NCBI RefSeq assembly: GCF_019219095.1
Contig: NZ_JAHUWH010000001.1
Span: 372,001-436,000, forward strand
From: Acidovorax sp. sic0104
Lineage (GTDB): Bacteria; Pseudomonadota; Gammaproteobacteria; Burkholderiales; Burkholderiaceae_C
DNA length: 64,000 bases
Reading direction: 5' to 3'
The notes below the pieces were generated by a model. It searched no databases. It worked only from the letters and a program-made list of their open reading frames with translations, and was not told the origin of the DNA. Made by a program: the position numbers and the translations under genes. Below, piece after piece: positions 27,245 through 36,138 of the stretch (position 1 is its first letter; the number at the start of each line of letters is the position of its first letter).

Positions 27245-28297
27245 TCAGGTCGCCAGCACGTGCCCGGCGCCGTCGTCCCGGTCGGCCAGCACATGCAGGG
27301 TGGCGATGCCGTGCTGCACGTCCGCGCAGTACACGGCATTGCGCCCGGCCTCCTTGGCGCGGTACAGCGCCTTGTCGGCCCGGTTCACGAGGTCCTCGAA
27401 GTCGAGAATGGAGCCCTTGTGCAGTGTGGCCACGCCAATGCTCACGGTGACGGAGATGTGCACGCCCTCGTCGTTCACCGGCACGCTCAGCGCGGCCACC
27501 TCGCGGCGCAGCGACTCGGCCATGCGCAAGGCGCTCGGGCCGTCTGTCTCGGGCAGCACGATGACGAACTCCTCGCCCCCAAAACGCGCCACGATATCCA
27601 CACCGTGGCGCTGGCGCGATGCGCAGGCCTGTGCCACGGCGCAGATCACGCGGTCGCCGGCCAGGTGGCCCCAGGCGTCGTTGACGGGCTTGAACAGATC
27701 GATGTCGACCACCAGCAGCGACAGCGGATGGTCGAAGCGCTCCGTGCGCTTGCATTCATTGGCGCCCAGCTCCATCAGCGTGCGCCGGTTGGCCAGGCCA
27801 GTGAGCGAGTCGTTGGAGGCCAGTTGCTCCAGCGTGGCGTTGAGCTGCTGCAACAGCCGGTTCTGCTCGGTGAGCTGGCGGTTGATCTGCGCGATCTCGT
27901 TCTCGCGCCGCTTGCGGTCGTCTATGTTGAAGGTGACGCCGATCAGGCGCTTGCCCGGCGTATCGCTGTTGCCGTCCATGATGCGGCCGTAGTTGGCATA
28001 CCAGACCCAGTCGCCCCCTTTGGAGCGCAGCCGGAACTCGCAGCGGTACTGTGGCGTCAGGCCCGACAGGTGGTCTGCCACCGACTGGCGGACCATGTCC
28101 AGGTCGTCGGGGTGGAACAGGCCGTAGATGTCCTGCACGCCCGAGACGATCTCGTCCTCGGTGAACCCCAGCTCCAGAAAGGTCTTGGTGGCCTTGCGGG
28201 TGACGTTGCCGGTGACGAGGTCGTTCTCCCACAGGTCGAGCCCGGCGGCTTCCAGCGCCAGCTCCAGCCGCTCCTTGTTCAGATCTGCTTCACCCAT
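27245..28297 (-). CDS. PAS-GGDEF diguanylate cyclase
   Basis: A 350-aa soluble protein: PAS domain at residues ~8-130 (ending VTFNIDDRKRRENEIAQIN), a short coiled coil (~130-160), then a GGDEF domain (~165-330) with the active-site loop VARFGGEEFVIVLPE. The product is cyclic-di-GMP. The Arg of the inhibitory I-site (RxxD before the loop) is replaced by His (HGVD), so product inhibition is probably weak or absent. The PAS domain likely senses a ligand or redox state. It is 37 bases downstream of the DUF917-like gene on the same strand. Confidence 0.9.
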   Translation of the reverse strand: MGEADLNKERLELALEAAGLDLWENDLVTGNVTRKATKTFLELGFTEDEIVSGVQDIYGLFHPDDLDMVRQSVADHLSGLTPQYRCEFRLRSKGGDWVWYANYGRIMDGNSDTPGKRLIGVTFNIDDRKRRENEIAQINRQLTEQNRLLQQLNATLEQLASNDSLTGLANRRTLMELGANECKRTERFDHPLSLLVVDIDLFKPVNDAWGHLAGDRVICAVAQACASRQRHGVDIVARFGGEEFVIVLPETDGPSALRMAESLRREVAALSVPVNDEGVHISVTVSIGVATLHKGSILDFEDLVNRADKALYRAKEAGRNAVYCADVQHGIATLHVLADRDDGAGHVLAT

Positions 28298-28334
28298 GGC
28301 GGCTCAGTGGCTTTCGGGGTCAGAGCACGCCGGG

Positions 28335-29522
28335 TCAGGCGGGGGGCATGCCGCCGGCGTAGCCGATCTTGCGCAGCAGGCCGGCAAAGGATGCAACCAC
28401 GCCCGGCGTGTTGTACAGCTGCGGCGCGGTCTGAACGGAAATCACGCTGACCGTCTGGCCGGTGCTGCGGCCCGTGGCGGCGTCGAAGTACACGGCCAGG
28501 TCGTCATTGGCGTTGGAGAACCCTCGTCCCGTGCTCTCGGAGTAATAGCAGATCGAGTCCGGCGCGATGATGTCGGGGGAGGTGCTCGACGCCGAATACA
28601 TGATCAGGTTCTCGTTGAGGTTGTACAGGTAGTGCGTGGCAGTGCTCTGGCTCGGGTCCTGCGCATTGTCCAGCCGGATGATGCCGGAGTCCAGTGATGT
28701 GGCGCTGGACGTGGACTGCGTGACCGAAGTGACATAGAAGTTGGTGACCACCGCGCTCGCCGCGCGCCCCGTCAGGTTCTGGATGGCCGTGGCGACTTCG
28801 CTGGTGGACAGCGGAGTGACGGCCTGCAGCATCTGCAGCCCGAGCGCACGGGCCTGCTCCAGCGTGCCGGCGATGTAGCTGCCCGACAGCGCGAACTGGT
28901 TCATGGCGTTCGACGGCCACATGGCAATGCCCGAGTACCCGCCGAATCCGCCCACCACGCCGCCCGCCAGCGACTCGATGCCCGAGGCGGTTGTAGAGCC
29001 CAGCACGGCGTACTCGGCCGCCACGAGCGTGGGCGCATCGCTGGCCAGCACGGCCGGGCTCGGCGCCGGGCCCGAGGGCGCAGTGAAGGTGGTCTGCGGC
29101 AGCTCTGGCACGGCGCGGCCCGCGCCGTCGCCATTGACCACCCAGACCGAGCCGCCGGACATGGCGGCGCCGATGAGCGGCACCAGCGAATTGATCGGCC
29201 CGATCTCGACGGGGATCAGGGCCCCCACCTGCATGCCGGTCAGGCCCTGCTGCACTGCCAGGGTGTTGCTGATGGAGTTCTGGATCGCAGCGAGATCGAG
29301 GCTGGAGGCCGCGTCGGGTGATCCCATGATGGCCAGCACACAGGCCGGGGTGGCGCCGTCGTAGTCCTGCACCTTGACGGTGCCGCTGAAGCCCTGGTTG
29401 GCCAGCTCCTGCACGATGGAGCAGGCGTCGGTGTAGCTGCCGCCGCCACCACTGGCCAGCACGGCCGCGCCGGTGGCAATGGCCTGGAAGTCGGTCAGGC
29501 CATACGAATAGACATTGCCCAT
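28335..29522 (-). CDS. DUF917-like protein (S-methyl thiohydantoin desulfurase-like)
   Basis: A 395-aa soluble protein starting with SYGLTDFQAIATGAAVLASGGGGSYTDA, the pattern that opens DUF917 proteins. The N-terminal part matches the family's small domain, and the rest is Ala/Ser/Gly-rich. DUF917 proteins are usually encoded beside hydantoinase A/B subunits and act in hydantoin or thiohydantoin breakdown; no such gene is adjacent here. The ATG at 29522 begins the family domain, although the frame stays open for another 1.9 kb on this strand. Substrate unknown; assignment is by N-terminal motif and moderate. Confidence 0.6.
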   Translation of the reverse strand: MGNVYSYGLTDFQAIATGAAVLASGGGGSYTDACSIVQELANQGFSGTVKVQDYDGATPACVLAIMGSPDAASSLDLAAIQNSISNTLAVQQGLTGMQVGALIPVEIGPINSLVPLIGAAMSGGSVWVVNGDGAGRAVPELPQTTFTAPSGPAPSPAVLASDAPTLVAAEYAVLGSTTASGIESLAGGVVGGFGGYSGIAMWPSNAMNQFALSGSYIAGTLEQARALGLQMLQAVTPLSTSEVATAIQNLTGRAASAVVTNFYVTSVTQSTSSATSLDSGIIRLDNAQDPSQSTATHYLYNLNENLIMYSASSTSPDIIAPDSICYYSESTGRGFSNANDDLAVYFDAATGRSTGQTVSVISVQTAPQLYNTPGVVASFAGLLRKIGYAGGMPPA

Positions 29523-29795
29523 CTGTGCACTCCCTCTCTGCGGTCGGTCGTCGATTGTGTTTGTGGCTGTCGCCCGGCTGCGTGCCCGCGTTACCCGCGT
29601 TGCGGCCTGTGTAACGGATTGTCGCTGGGCTGGCACGATACGCGAGCGCAGGCGAAAGTCAATCGGCGCCATCCCGCGACGCGTCCCGCAGCGGACTGCA
29701 TGCCACATCCCTTGCCTGGGCGCTGGCCTCGGGCCCCGCCATGGCCTATGCTCGGGCCTGCACTCCCCGCATTTCCGGCCGCCGCCCCATACACC
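29523..29795. promoter_or_regulatory. Divergent intergenic region, DUF917-like / DUF3334-like genes
   Basis: 273 bases upstream of both genes. The sequence near 29631 (TGGCACGATACGCGAG) resembles only the -24 half of a sigma-54 promoter and was not accepted. Confidence 0.35.
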
Positions 29796-30482
29796 ATGAG
29801 CCTTCCCGAAAAATCCCCCGTCTACAGCACCGAGGACCTGCTGATCAGCCTGTGCAACTCCGTCACGCGCGTCCTGGGCGTGGCCACGCACAGCCAGATC
29901 CATTACTCCGGCATGGTGCAGCGCATCAGCAAGACCTGCCTCAAGCCCGACATCGGCTGCTTCGTGCTGTTCGACGGTGGCTTCTCGGGGCTGGTGATCA
30001 TCAACTTCTCGGCCCAGGCTGCGATGGAGCTGTATGCCAACTACCTGCTGAACATGGGGATGTCCAAGGACGACCTGGTCACCTCGTTCACATCGGACGA
30101 AGTGAGCAACGTGATGGGCGAGCTCATGAACCAGGTGGTGGGCGACTTCACCGGCAAGGTGCGGCGCGAGCTGCAGACCCACATCACCCAGAATCAGCCC
30201 AAGATGCTGGTGCTGAACAAGCAGGTGCAGCTGTCGGTGGACGCCAACCTCGACAAGCCCGAGGCCCGGCGCGTGACCTTCTACACCAGCAACAACAACA
30301 TCTTCTACCTGGAACTGGCGATCGACCGCACGGAGTTCATCAAGCTTTATGACTTCGAGGCCCAGGAGGCGCCGGACCCCGATGCGCTCATGGCCCAGTC
30401 GCAGTCGGCGCCCCCGGTGCCCGCGCCGCCGCCTGCGGGCCAGGACGATACGGACGCGCTGCTCAAGTCGCTGGGGATGTAG
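29796..30482 (+). CDS. DUF3334-like (CheX-like) protein
   Basis: A 228-aa soluble protein. Residues ~10-190 resemble DUF3334, related to the CheC/CheX phosphatase fold: EVSNVMGELMNQVVGDFTGKV matches the E-x2-N helix used by CheX-type phosphatases. The C-terminal ~35 residues are a Pro/Ala-rich linker ending DDTDALLKSLGM, a terminal peptide resembling those used for docking or in FliM/FliN-associated proteins. It may act in chemotaxis or motility signalling, but no chemotaxis gene is nearby. The ATG at 29796 begins a sensible N-terminus. Confidence 0.65.
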   Translation: MSLPEKSPVYSTEDLLISLCNSVTRVLGVATHSQIHYSGMVQRISKTCLKPDIGCFVLFDGGFSGLVIINFSAQAAMELYANYLLNMGMSKDDLVTSFTSDEVSNVMGELMNQVVGDFTGKVRRELQTHITQNQPKMLVLNKQVQLSVDANLDKPEARRVTFYTSNNNIFYLELAIDRTEFIKLYDFEAQEAPDPDALMAQSQSAPPVPAPPPAGQDDTDALLKSLGM

Positions 30483-30514
30483 CGCCCCCAGGGGCGCTGG
30501 ACCGGCCCCGGCCC

Positions 30515-30590
30515 GATTGATATGAAAATGATAGCTGCCAGCGCTCTCCCAGAAAGCGGTAGAGGCACTTTTTATGCTTCTCCCTATAGC
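30515..30590. repeat. TTTGATAGCT-family repeat overlapping a gene start
   Basis: GATATGAAAATGATAGCTGC, then CAGCGCT with a downstream AGCGGTAGAGGC and ACTTTTTATGC, is a recognisable copy of the small Comamonadaceae intergenic repeat. It provides the ATGs of the following gene. Confidence 0.7.
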
Positions 30591-31388
30591 GCTGCCGCAG
30601 CCCGGCTCCCCGTTGCAGCAGCGACCTCGGCACCAGCATCGGGAGCCGCCGGGCGGCTGGAAGCCCAGGGTTTCCTGCTGGTGCCCGACGTGCTGCAGCC
30701 CGCTGAATGCAGCGCACTGGCGATCGACGTGCAAGCGGGCCTGCACCCTGCGGGCGGCAGCAAGGCCTGCACGCCTTCCGCATCTGGCGGCCAGCGCAAC
30801 CTGCTGGAGCAGCGCTGGTGCCAGGACCTGGCCCGGCGCCTGCAGCAACTGCCGGCCCTGACAGGCCTCATCCCCGCATCGTTGGTGGCCGTCCAGTGCA
30901 CCTATTTCGAGAAGACGCCTGCGCGCAACTGGCTCGTGCCGCTGCACCAGGACCTGAGCATTCCGGTGGCCGAGCGGGTCGGCGCGCGGGTGCTTCAGGG
31001 CTGGTCCGAGAAGGACGGCGCGCTCTTCGTGCAGCCCCCCGCATCGGTGCTGCAAGAACTGCTGGCGGTGCGCCTGCACCTGGACCCCTGCCACGCCGAT
31101 GACGGCCCCCTGCGCGTGGTGCCTGCCAGCCATCACCAGGGCGTGCTGGCGCCAGCCACAGCACGGGCTGTGCGGGCCTCCGCCGGCGAGCTGGCCTGCC
31201 ATGCCGATGCAGGCACCGTGCTGCTGATGCGGCCGCTGCTGCTGCATGCCTCGTCCAAGGCCACTGGGGGCAGCCGGCGGCGCGTGCTGCACTTCGTCTT
31301 CGGCCCCAGACAACTGCCCTGCGGTTTGCGCTGGAGTGTGGGCGCGGCCGCCGGTACAGCGGGGCTCACGCAGCCCCTCGATCATTGA
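30522..31388 (+). CDS. Phytanoyl-CoA dioxygenase-family protein
   Basis: A 288-aa predicted Fe(II)/2-oxoglutarate dioxygenase. The fold begins around residue 46 (RLEAQGFLLVPDVLQPAECSAL). The metal-binding HxD is VPLHQDLSI, VRLHLDPC plus GPLRVVPASHHQG form the conserved core, and the distal His is LLLHASSKATGG with the following Arg pair RRRVLHFVF. The substrate is unknown. The first ~20 residues are encoded by an intergenic repeat, and no other ATG, GTG or TTG in frame precedes the domain, so the repeat seems to supply the start codon. There is no clear ribosome binding site. It follows the DUF3334-like gene by 39 bases. Confidence 0.75.
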   Translation: MKMIAASALPESGRGTFYASPYSAAAARLPVAAATSAPASGAAGRLEAQGFLLVPDVLQPAECSALAIDVQAGLHPAGGSKACTPSASGGQRNLLEQRWCQDLARRLQQLPALTGLIPASLVAVQCTYFEKTPARNWLVPLHQDLSIPVAERVGARVLQGWSEKDGALFVQPPASVLQELLAVRLHLDPCHADDGPLRVVPASHHQGVLAPATARAVRASAGELACHADAGTVLLMRPLLLHASSKATGGSRRRVLHFVFGPRQLPCGLRWSVGAAAGTAGLTQPLDH

Positions 31389-31394
31389 GGCGGC

Positions 31395-31466
31395 TTGATT
31401 CAAACACTATCGTTTTGATAGCTTTCGGCGCATATCTGGCAAGCGCAGAAGGCCAAAACAATTTGA
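31395..31466. repeat. TTTGATAGCT-family repeat between convergent genes
   Basis: An AT-rich segment with CGTTTTGATAGCTTTCGGCGC and AAAACAATTTGAAATC between the stops of the dioxygenase and the response regulator genes. It may serve as a bidirectional transcript end. Confidence 0.6.
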
Positions 31467-31468
31467 AA

Positions 31469-32533
31469 TCAACCCTCGAACTGTGGATGCAGCTGCCGAA
31501 TGCGGTTCATCGCCATGCCCGCCGCCGCCGTGCGCGTCTCCACACCCAGCTTGGCGAAGACGCGCTCCAGGTGTTTCTTCACCGTGGCGGGGCTGGCGCC
31601 CAGGATGTCTCCGATGTCGCGGTTGATCTTGCCCTTGACCACCCAGTACAGCACCTCGGCTTCGCGCGCGGTGAGCTTGAAAGACAGGCTCATGGATTCG
31701 ATGATCTTCGCGTCCGACACCTCCCGCATCACGATGAGCCAGTCGCCGCCGCCCGCGCTGTCGCCGGCCTGCTGGTGCAGGCGGAAGGTGAGCCTGCGGG
31801 CGCCCTGCTCCACGGCCAGTCGCGGCGGCTCGGCCAGCGAAGCGGCCAGCAGCTCGGCGGCGTTGTCGGCCAGCACATGCCGGCGCAGCCAGGCCTGCAC
31901 CGGCTCGGGCGCCCACTGGCCGAAGGCGGTGGGCGCGCCGTCCGGGCCCACTTCGCCGAAGTAGCTTTGCAGCAGCTCGCGCGCCAGCGGGGTCTGCCAC
32001 ACGATGCGACCATCCACCGCGCGCACGGTGATGCTGGCGTAGCCGAAGGCATCGAGCGCGTTGCGTGCCTCGCGGGCCTGGCGTGCGTCCTGCCGGGCCT
32101 TGCGCGCCGCGCCCAGGTGCACGCCCATGCGCGCCATCACTTCGCGCGGCTTGATGGGCTTGGTGACATAGTCCACGCCGCCTGCCTCCAGCGCGGCCAC
32201 CAGGTGCTCGGTCTCGGTCAGGCCCGTCATGAAGATGATGGGGATGTGCGCGGTGGCGGGCGACGCCTTCAGGCGCCGCGCCACCTCGAAGCCGTCCATG
32301 CCCGGCATCATGGCGTCGAGCAGCACGATGTCGGGCAGCGCCTGCGCAGCGCGCTGCAGCGCGGCTTCGCCGTGCATGGCGACCAGCACGGTGTAGCCTG
32401 ATTCGTCGAGCGCATCGTGGAGCACGGCCAGGTTGTCGGGCACGTCGTCCACGATCAGCACGACGTCGCTGTCGCTGCGGTCCAGGGCCGTGGGGCCGAT
32501 GGATGCGAAAGGGGGGTGTGCTGCGGTACTCAC
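31469..32533 (-). CDS. Response regulator, REC-PAS-like-LuxR HTH
   Basis: A 354-aa DNA-binding regulator. Receiver at residues ~22-140: acidic pair in VVLIVDDVPDN, phosphoacceptor in IVLLDAMMPGMDG, Lys in VTKPIKP. A central ~110-residue PAS-like segment follows (ASITVRAVDGRIVWQTPLA), then a C-terminal LuxR-type HTH (FKLTAREAEVLYWVVKGKIN, then ASPATVKKHLERVFAKL). The start is GTG at 32533, overlapping the sensor kinase stop by 4 bases, so the pair is translationally coupled and surely cognate. By analogy with the CrbS/CrbR pair it probably activates genes for the compound sensed by the NCS1 domain; urease and urt are obvious candidates. Confidence 0.9.
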   Translation of the reverse strand: MSTAAHPPFASIGPTALDRSDSDVVLIVDDVPDNLAVLHDALDESGYTVLVAMHGEAALQRAAQALPDIVLLDAMMPGMDGFEVARRLKASPATAHIPIIFMTGLTETEHLVAALEAGGVDYVTKPIKPREVMARMGVHLGAARKARQDARQAREARNALDAFGYASITVRAVDGRIVWQTPLARELLQSYFGEVGPDGAPTAFGQWAPEPVQAWLRRHVLADNAAELLAASLAEPPRLAVEQGARRLTFRLHQQAGDSAGGGDWLIVMREVSDAKIIESMSLSFKLTAREAEVLYWVVKGKINRDIGDILGASPATVKKHLERVFAKLGVETRTAAAGMAMNRIRQLHPQFEG

Positions 32534-35500
32534 GGGGGCGCCTGCTCCAGGATGCGGCCCATGGCGTCGAACTGGAACTGCCGTGCCAGACCGCGCATGG
32601 TGTGCACGAAGGCACCATGGGCAGGCTGGTGGCGTTCGATCTCGTCCAGGGCATTGAGGATGCCGCGGTAGTAGCCCAGCGACACGGCCTGCGACAGGGC
32701 TGCCAGTGCACCCGGTTCGGGGTAGCTGAGCGCTGCGGCGCCGAAGGAGGGTGCCGGCGCTGAAGCGGCCGCCACCGGCTGCGCCTCGCCCAGCCACTGC
32801 AGCGCCAGGCGGCGCTCGAGCCAGTCGAGCAGCTCGCTGTGGCGCACCGGCTTGACGATGAAGTCCTCGGGTCGGATGTCCACGTCGTTGTCCAGGGCCT
32901 TGTCGAAGGCGTTGGCAGAAACGATGGCGCAGTTCACGTCCGCGAGATTCATCTGCCGCACACGGCGCAACGTCTCCCACCCGTCGATGCCTGGCATGGC
33001 CAGGTCCATGAAGATGGCGTGCGGGCGGTAGCCGGTGGCCAGCAGGTCCAGCGCATCATGGCCGCTGGCGGCCTGGCGCAACTCGAAGCCCAGGGGCTCG
33101 AGCAACTGCACCAGCAGCTCGCGGTCGGCCTCCTCGTTGTCCACCACCAGAACGCGGCGGCGTTCGCCGGCATAGCCCCTGCGCATGCGCGGCGCGGTAT
33201 GGGCGGCGGGCGCCGCCTTGCCCAGGGCTTCGGCATGCACCTCGGGCAGGAACAGCTTGGCGTGGAACACCGAGCCCAGGCCGGGCTCGCTCGTGACGCT
33301 GAGCTCGCCGCCCATGAGCGCGGTGAGCATCTTGGCGATGGTCAGGCCCAGGCCCGCGCCAGGTGCGGCAACCACGGCCGATGCGTTGCCCCCGCGCGCA
33401 AAGGGTTCGAAGATGCGCTCGATCTCGCCGGGCGTGAGGCCTGGCCCCGTGTCCTGCACCTCGATGCGCGCCATCTCGCGCGCATAGCGCACGCGCAGCG
33501 TGACGGTGCCCTGCGCGGTGAACTTGACGGCGTTGCCCAGCAGGTTGATGAGGATCTGGCGCAGGCGCTTGTCGTCGGCACGCACCACCTCCGGGATCAC
33601 GCCCTGCACGTCGAACACGAAGGCCAGACCCTTGGCCGCGGCCTGCAGCTCGAACAGTGCGGCCATCTCGTGCAAGCCGTCGGCGAAGCGCATCGGCGCA
33701 ACGTCGAGCGTGAGCTTGCCCGACTCGATGCGCGCGATGTCGAGCGTGCCCTCGATGAGCGACAGCAGATGCTCGCCACCGCGCCGGATCACATGCACCG
33801 CCTGCTTGCGGTGCGGCGGTACGCCCGCGTCCTCGCCCATCAACTGCGCGTAGCCCAGGATGGAGTTGAGCGGCGTGCGGATTTCGTGGCTGATGGCGCT
33901 GATGTAGCGGCTCTTGGCCTGGTTGGCTTGGTCTGCCAGGGTGCGCGCGGCCTCGGCTTGCTGGCGCGCCTGTTCGGCCACGCGGCGCGCAGTCTGCAGG
34001 GCTTCGTCGGTCTGCCGGTGCAGCTCGATCTCGCGCACTAACAGGCCCGTCTGGCGGTTGGATTCCTCTTGGGCGACCTGGCGACTCTTGTGCGCCAGCA
34101 CGAGCCACCAGGCCACGATGCCGGAGATGACAAGCAGTGCGAGATACGCCTTGAGCAGGCCCGAGCGCAACGCGACCTCAGGCGCCGCCAGCACCTCGGA
34201 GTCGGTCATGGCCTGCGCGATGGTGTTGAGCTCCTGGTGGTACAGCAGGCCCATGACCGCGGCGAGCAACGGCGCGATCACCAGCATCAGCAGCAGGAAG
34301 TGGCCCAGTCCCGTTTCCAGATAGCGCCACATCGCGCGCGGCAGCACCCAGCGCAGCGCGGCCGACCATTGCACCGCCATGCTTGCATGGGGCTTGCACA
34401 GGTCGCCGCAGCGCGCATCGAGCGTGCAGCACAGCGAGCAGATGGCGCCCCGGTAGGCGGGGCACTGGGCCATGTCGGGGGCCTCGTACTCGCGCTCGCA
34501 GATCACGCAGCGTTGCACCACCAGACGCTGGTAGCTGCCCAGGTCTGAAGCCCGCGCTCCGGGCACGGGCCCCGCCATGGGCACGGCCACGGGCTCGAGC
34601 AACGGATGGCTTTGGCGTGCGATGTAGTACTTGCCCCGCGTGGCCCAGGCAATGAGCGGTGCAGCCACGAAGGCCACCGCCATCGCGATCACGGCCGAGA
34701 ATGCCTGCGGCAGCGGCCCGAAGAACCCCAGGTGCGCGCTGATGGACACGACCGACGCGAGCGCCATGGCGCCCACGCCCACGGGGTTGATGTCGTACAG
34801 GTGCGCGCGCTTGAACTCGATGCCCTTGGGCGACAGTCCCAGGGGCTTGTTGATGACGAGGTCGGCCACGACCGACATGATCCAGGCGATGGCAATGTTG
34901 GAGTAGAGCCCCAGCACCTCGCCCATGGCGCGGAACACGTTCATCTCCATCAGCATGAAGGCGATCAGCGTGTTGAACACCACCCACACCACCCGTCCCG
35001 GATGGCTGTGCGTCAGGCGTGAGAAAAAGTTGGACCACGCCAGGGACCCCGCGTAGGCATTGGTCACGTTGATCTTGAGCTGCGAGATCACCACGAACAG
35101 CGCCGTGGCCGCCACCGCCCAGCCGTAGTTCGGAAACACATACTCATAGGCGGCCAGGTACATCTGGTTGGGGTCGACCGCACGCTCCACCGGCACCATG
35201 TGGGTGAGCGCCAGGTAGGCCAGCAGCGCACCGCCCAGCATCTTGAGCACGCCCAGCACCACCCATCCCGGCCCGCCCACCAGCACGCCCAGCCACCAGC
35301 GGCCCCGCGTGGCCGGCGTCCTGGCGGGCATGAATCGCAGGTAGTCGGCCTGCTCCCCCATCTGGGTGATAAGCGCAATGCCAACGGTGAGCGCCGCACC
35401 AAACAAGGGCAATTGAAAACTGGCGCCGCGCGCAGACTCACCACCATAGTGCACAACCCCCACAAATGCACCAGGATCGCGCATAAGCACGTAGCCAAAC

Positions 35501-36138
35501 GGCACCACCAGCATCACCAGCCACAGGGGCTGCGTCCACACCTGCAGGCGGCTGATGGCCGACACGCCGTGCGTGACCAGCGGAATCACCACAATGGCGC
35601 AGATCAGGTAGCCCCAGGTGGGCGGGATGTCGAGCGCCAGCTCCAGCGCATAGGCCATGACGGCGGCCTCCAGCGCGAAGAAGATGAAGGTGAAGCTCGC
35701 GTAGATCAAAGAGGTGAGCGTGGAGCCGATGTAGCCAAAGCCCGCGCCGCGCGTGAGCAGGTCCATGTCCACCCCGTAGCGCGCCGCGTACACGCTGATG
35801 GGCAGGCCCGCCAGAAAGATGATGAGCCCCGTGGCCACGATGGCCCAGAAGGCGTTGATGAAGCCGTACTGCACAAGCAGCGTGGCGCCCACGGCTTCGA
35901 GGATCAGGAAGGATGCGGCGCCGAACGCGGTGTTGGCCACGCGCCACTCGGACCACTTGCGAAAGCGCTGGGGGGTGTAGCGCAGCGCGTAGTCCTCCAT
36001 GGTCTCTGTGGCCACCCAGCTGTTGTAGTCGCGCCGGACCTTCACCACCTGTTGCGGGGCCTGCGCGACGGCATCCGGCCCGAGCGCGGGGGCCGAGGCC
36101 GCGTCGGGCGGTGCAAGAGAGGCGGTGGAAGGGGGCAT
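32530..36138 (-). CDS. NCS1 permease-hybrid histidine kinase fusion
   Basis: A 1202-aa membrane sensor. Residues ~45-540 form a complete NCS1 (purine/cytosine/allantoin permease) transporter with about 12 segments, e.g. YALRYTPQRFRKWSEWRVAN and GAGFGYIGSTLTSL. Residues ~543-582 hold a Cys-rich cluster with eight Cys (RCVICERE, then ICSLCC and CGDLC), then two more membrane segments, a coiled coil, HisKA (ISHEIRTPLNSILGY, His near 747), HATPase (ADDKRLRQILINLLGNAVKF and GAGLGLTIAKML) and a C-terminal receiver (VLVVDNEEAD; Asp in IFMDLAMPG near 1041). Architecture parallels the CbrA/CrbS sensors, which carry an SSS transporter instead. Probable ligand: a purine, allantoin, hydantoin or urea-related compound. 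Divergent from ureA. Confidence 0.92.
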   Translation of the reverse strand: MPPSTASLAPPDAASAPALGPDAVAQAPQQVVKVRRDYNSWVATETMEDYALRYTPQRFRKWSEWRVANTAFGAASFLILEAVGATLLVQYGFINAFWAIVATGLIIFLAGLPISVYAARYGVDMDLLTRGAGFGYIGSTLTSLIYASFTFIFFALEAAVMAYALELALDIPPTWGYLICAIVVIPLVTHGVSAISRLQVWTQPLWLVMLVVPFGYVLMRDPGAFVGVVHYGGESARGASFQLPLFGAALTVGIALITQMGEQADYLRFMPARTPATRGRWWLGVLVGGPGWVVLGVLKMLGGALLAYLALTHMVPVERAVDPNQMYLAAYEYVFPNYGWAVAATALFVVISQLKINVTNAYAGSLAWSNFFSRLTHSHPGRVVWVVFNTLIAFMLMEMNVFRAMGEVLGLYSNIAIAWIMSVVADLVINKPLGLSPKGIEFKRAHLYDINPVGVGAMALASVVSISAHLGFFGPLPQAFSAVIAMAVAFVAAPLIAWATRGKYYIARQSHPLLEPVAVPMAGPVPGARASDLGSYQRLVVQRCVICEREYEAPDMAQCPAYRGAICSLCCTLDARCGDLCKPHASMAVQWSAALRWVLPRAMWRYLETGLGHFLLLMLVIAPLLAAVMGLLYHQELNTIAQAMTDSEVLAAPEVALRSGLLKAYLALLVISGIVAWWLVLAHKSRQVAQEESNRQTGLLVREIELHRQTDEALQTARRVAEQARQQAEAARTLADQANQAKSRYISAISHEIRTPLNSILGYAQLMGEDAGVPPHRKQAVHVIRRGGEHLLSLIEGTLDIARIESGKLTLDVAPMRFADGLHEMAALFELQAAAKGLAFVFDVQGVIPEVVRADDKRLRQILINLLGNAVKFTAQGTVTLRVRYAREMARIEVQDTGPGLTPGEIERIFEPFARGGNASAVVAAPGAGLGLTIAKMLTALMGGELSVTSEPGLGSVFHAKLFLPEVHAEALGKAAPAAHTAPRMRRGYAGERRRVLVVDNEEADRELLVQLLEPLGFELRQAASGHDALDLLATGYRPHAIFMDLAMPGIDGWETLRRVRQMNLADVNCAIVSANAFDKALDNDVDIRPEDFIVKPVRHSELLDWLERRLALQWLGEAQPVAAASAPAPSFGAAALSYPEPGALAALSQAVSLGYYRGILNALDEIERHQPAHGAFVHTMRGLARQFQFDAMGRILEQAPP

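Noticed and set aside
29631-29646. Possible sigma-54 promoter TGGCACGATACGCGAG
   Set aside because: The -24 half fits but the -12 TTGC element is absent.
28335-31403. A single 1022-codon minus-strand frame covering the DUF917-like gene and beyond
   Set aside because: The DUF917-like domain starts at 29522; the upstream part is antisense to two well-supported plus-strand genes.
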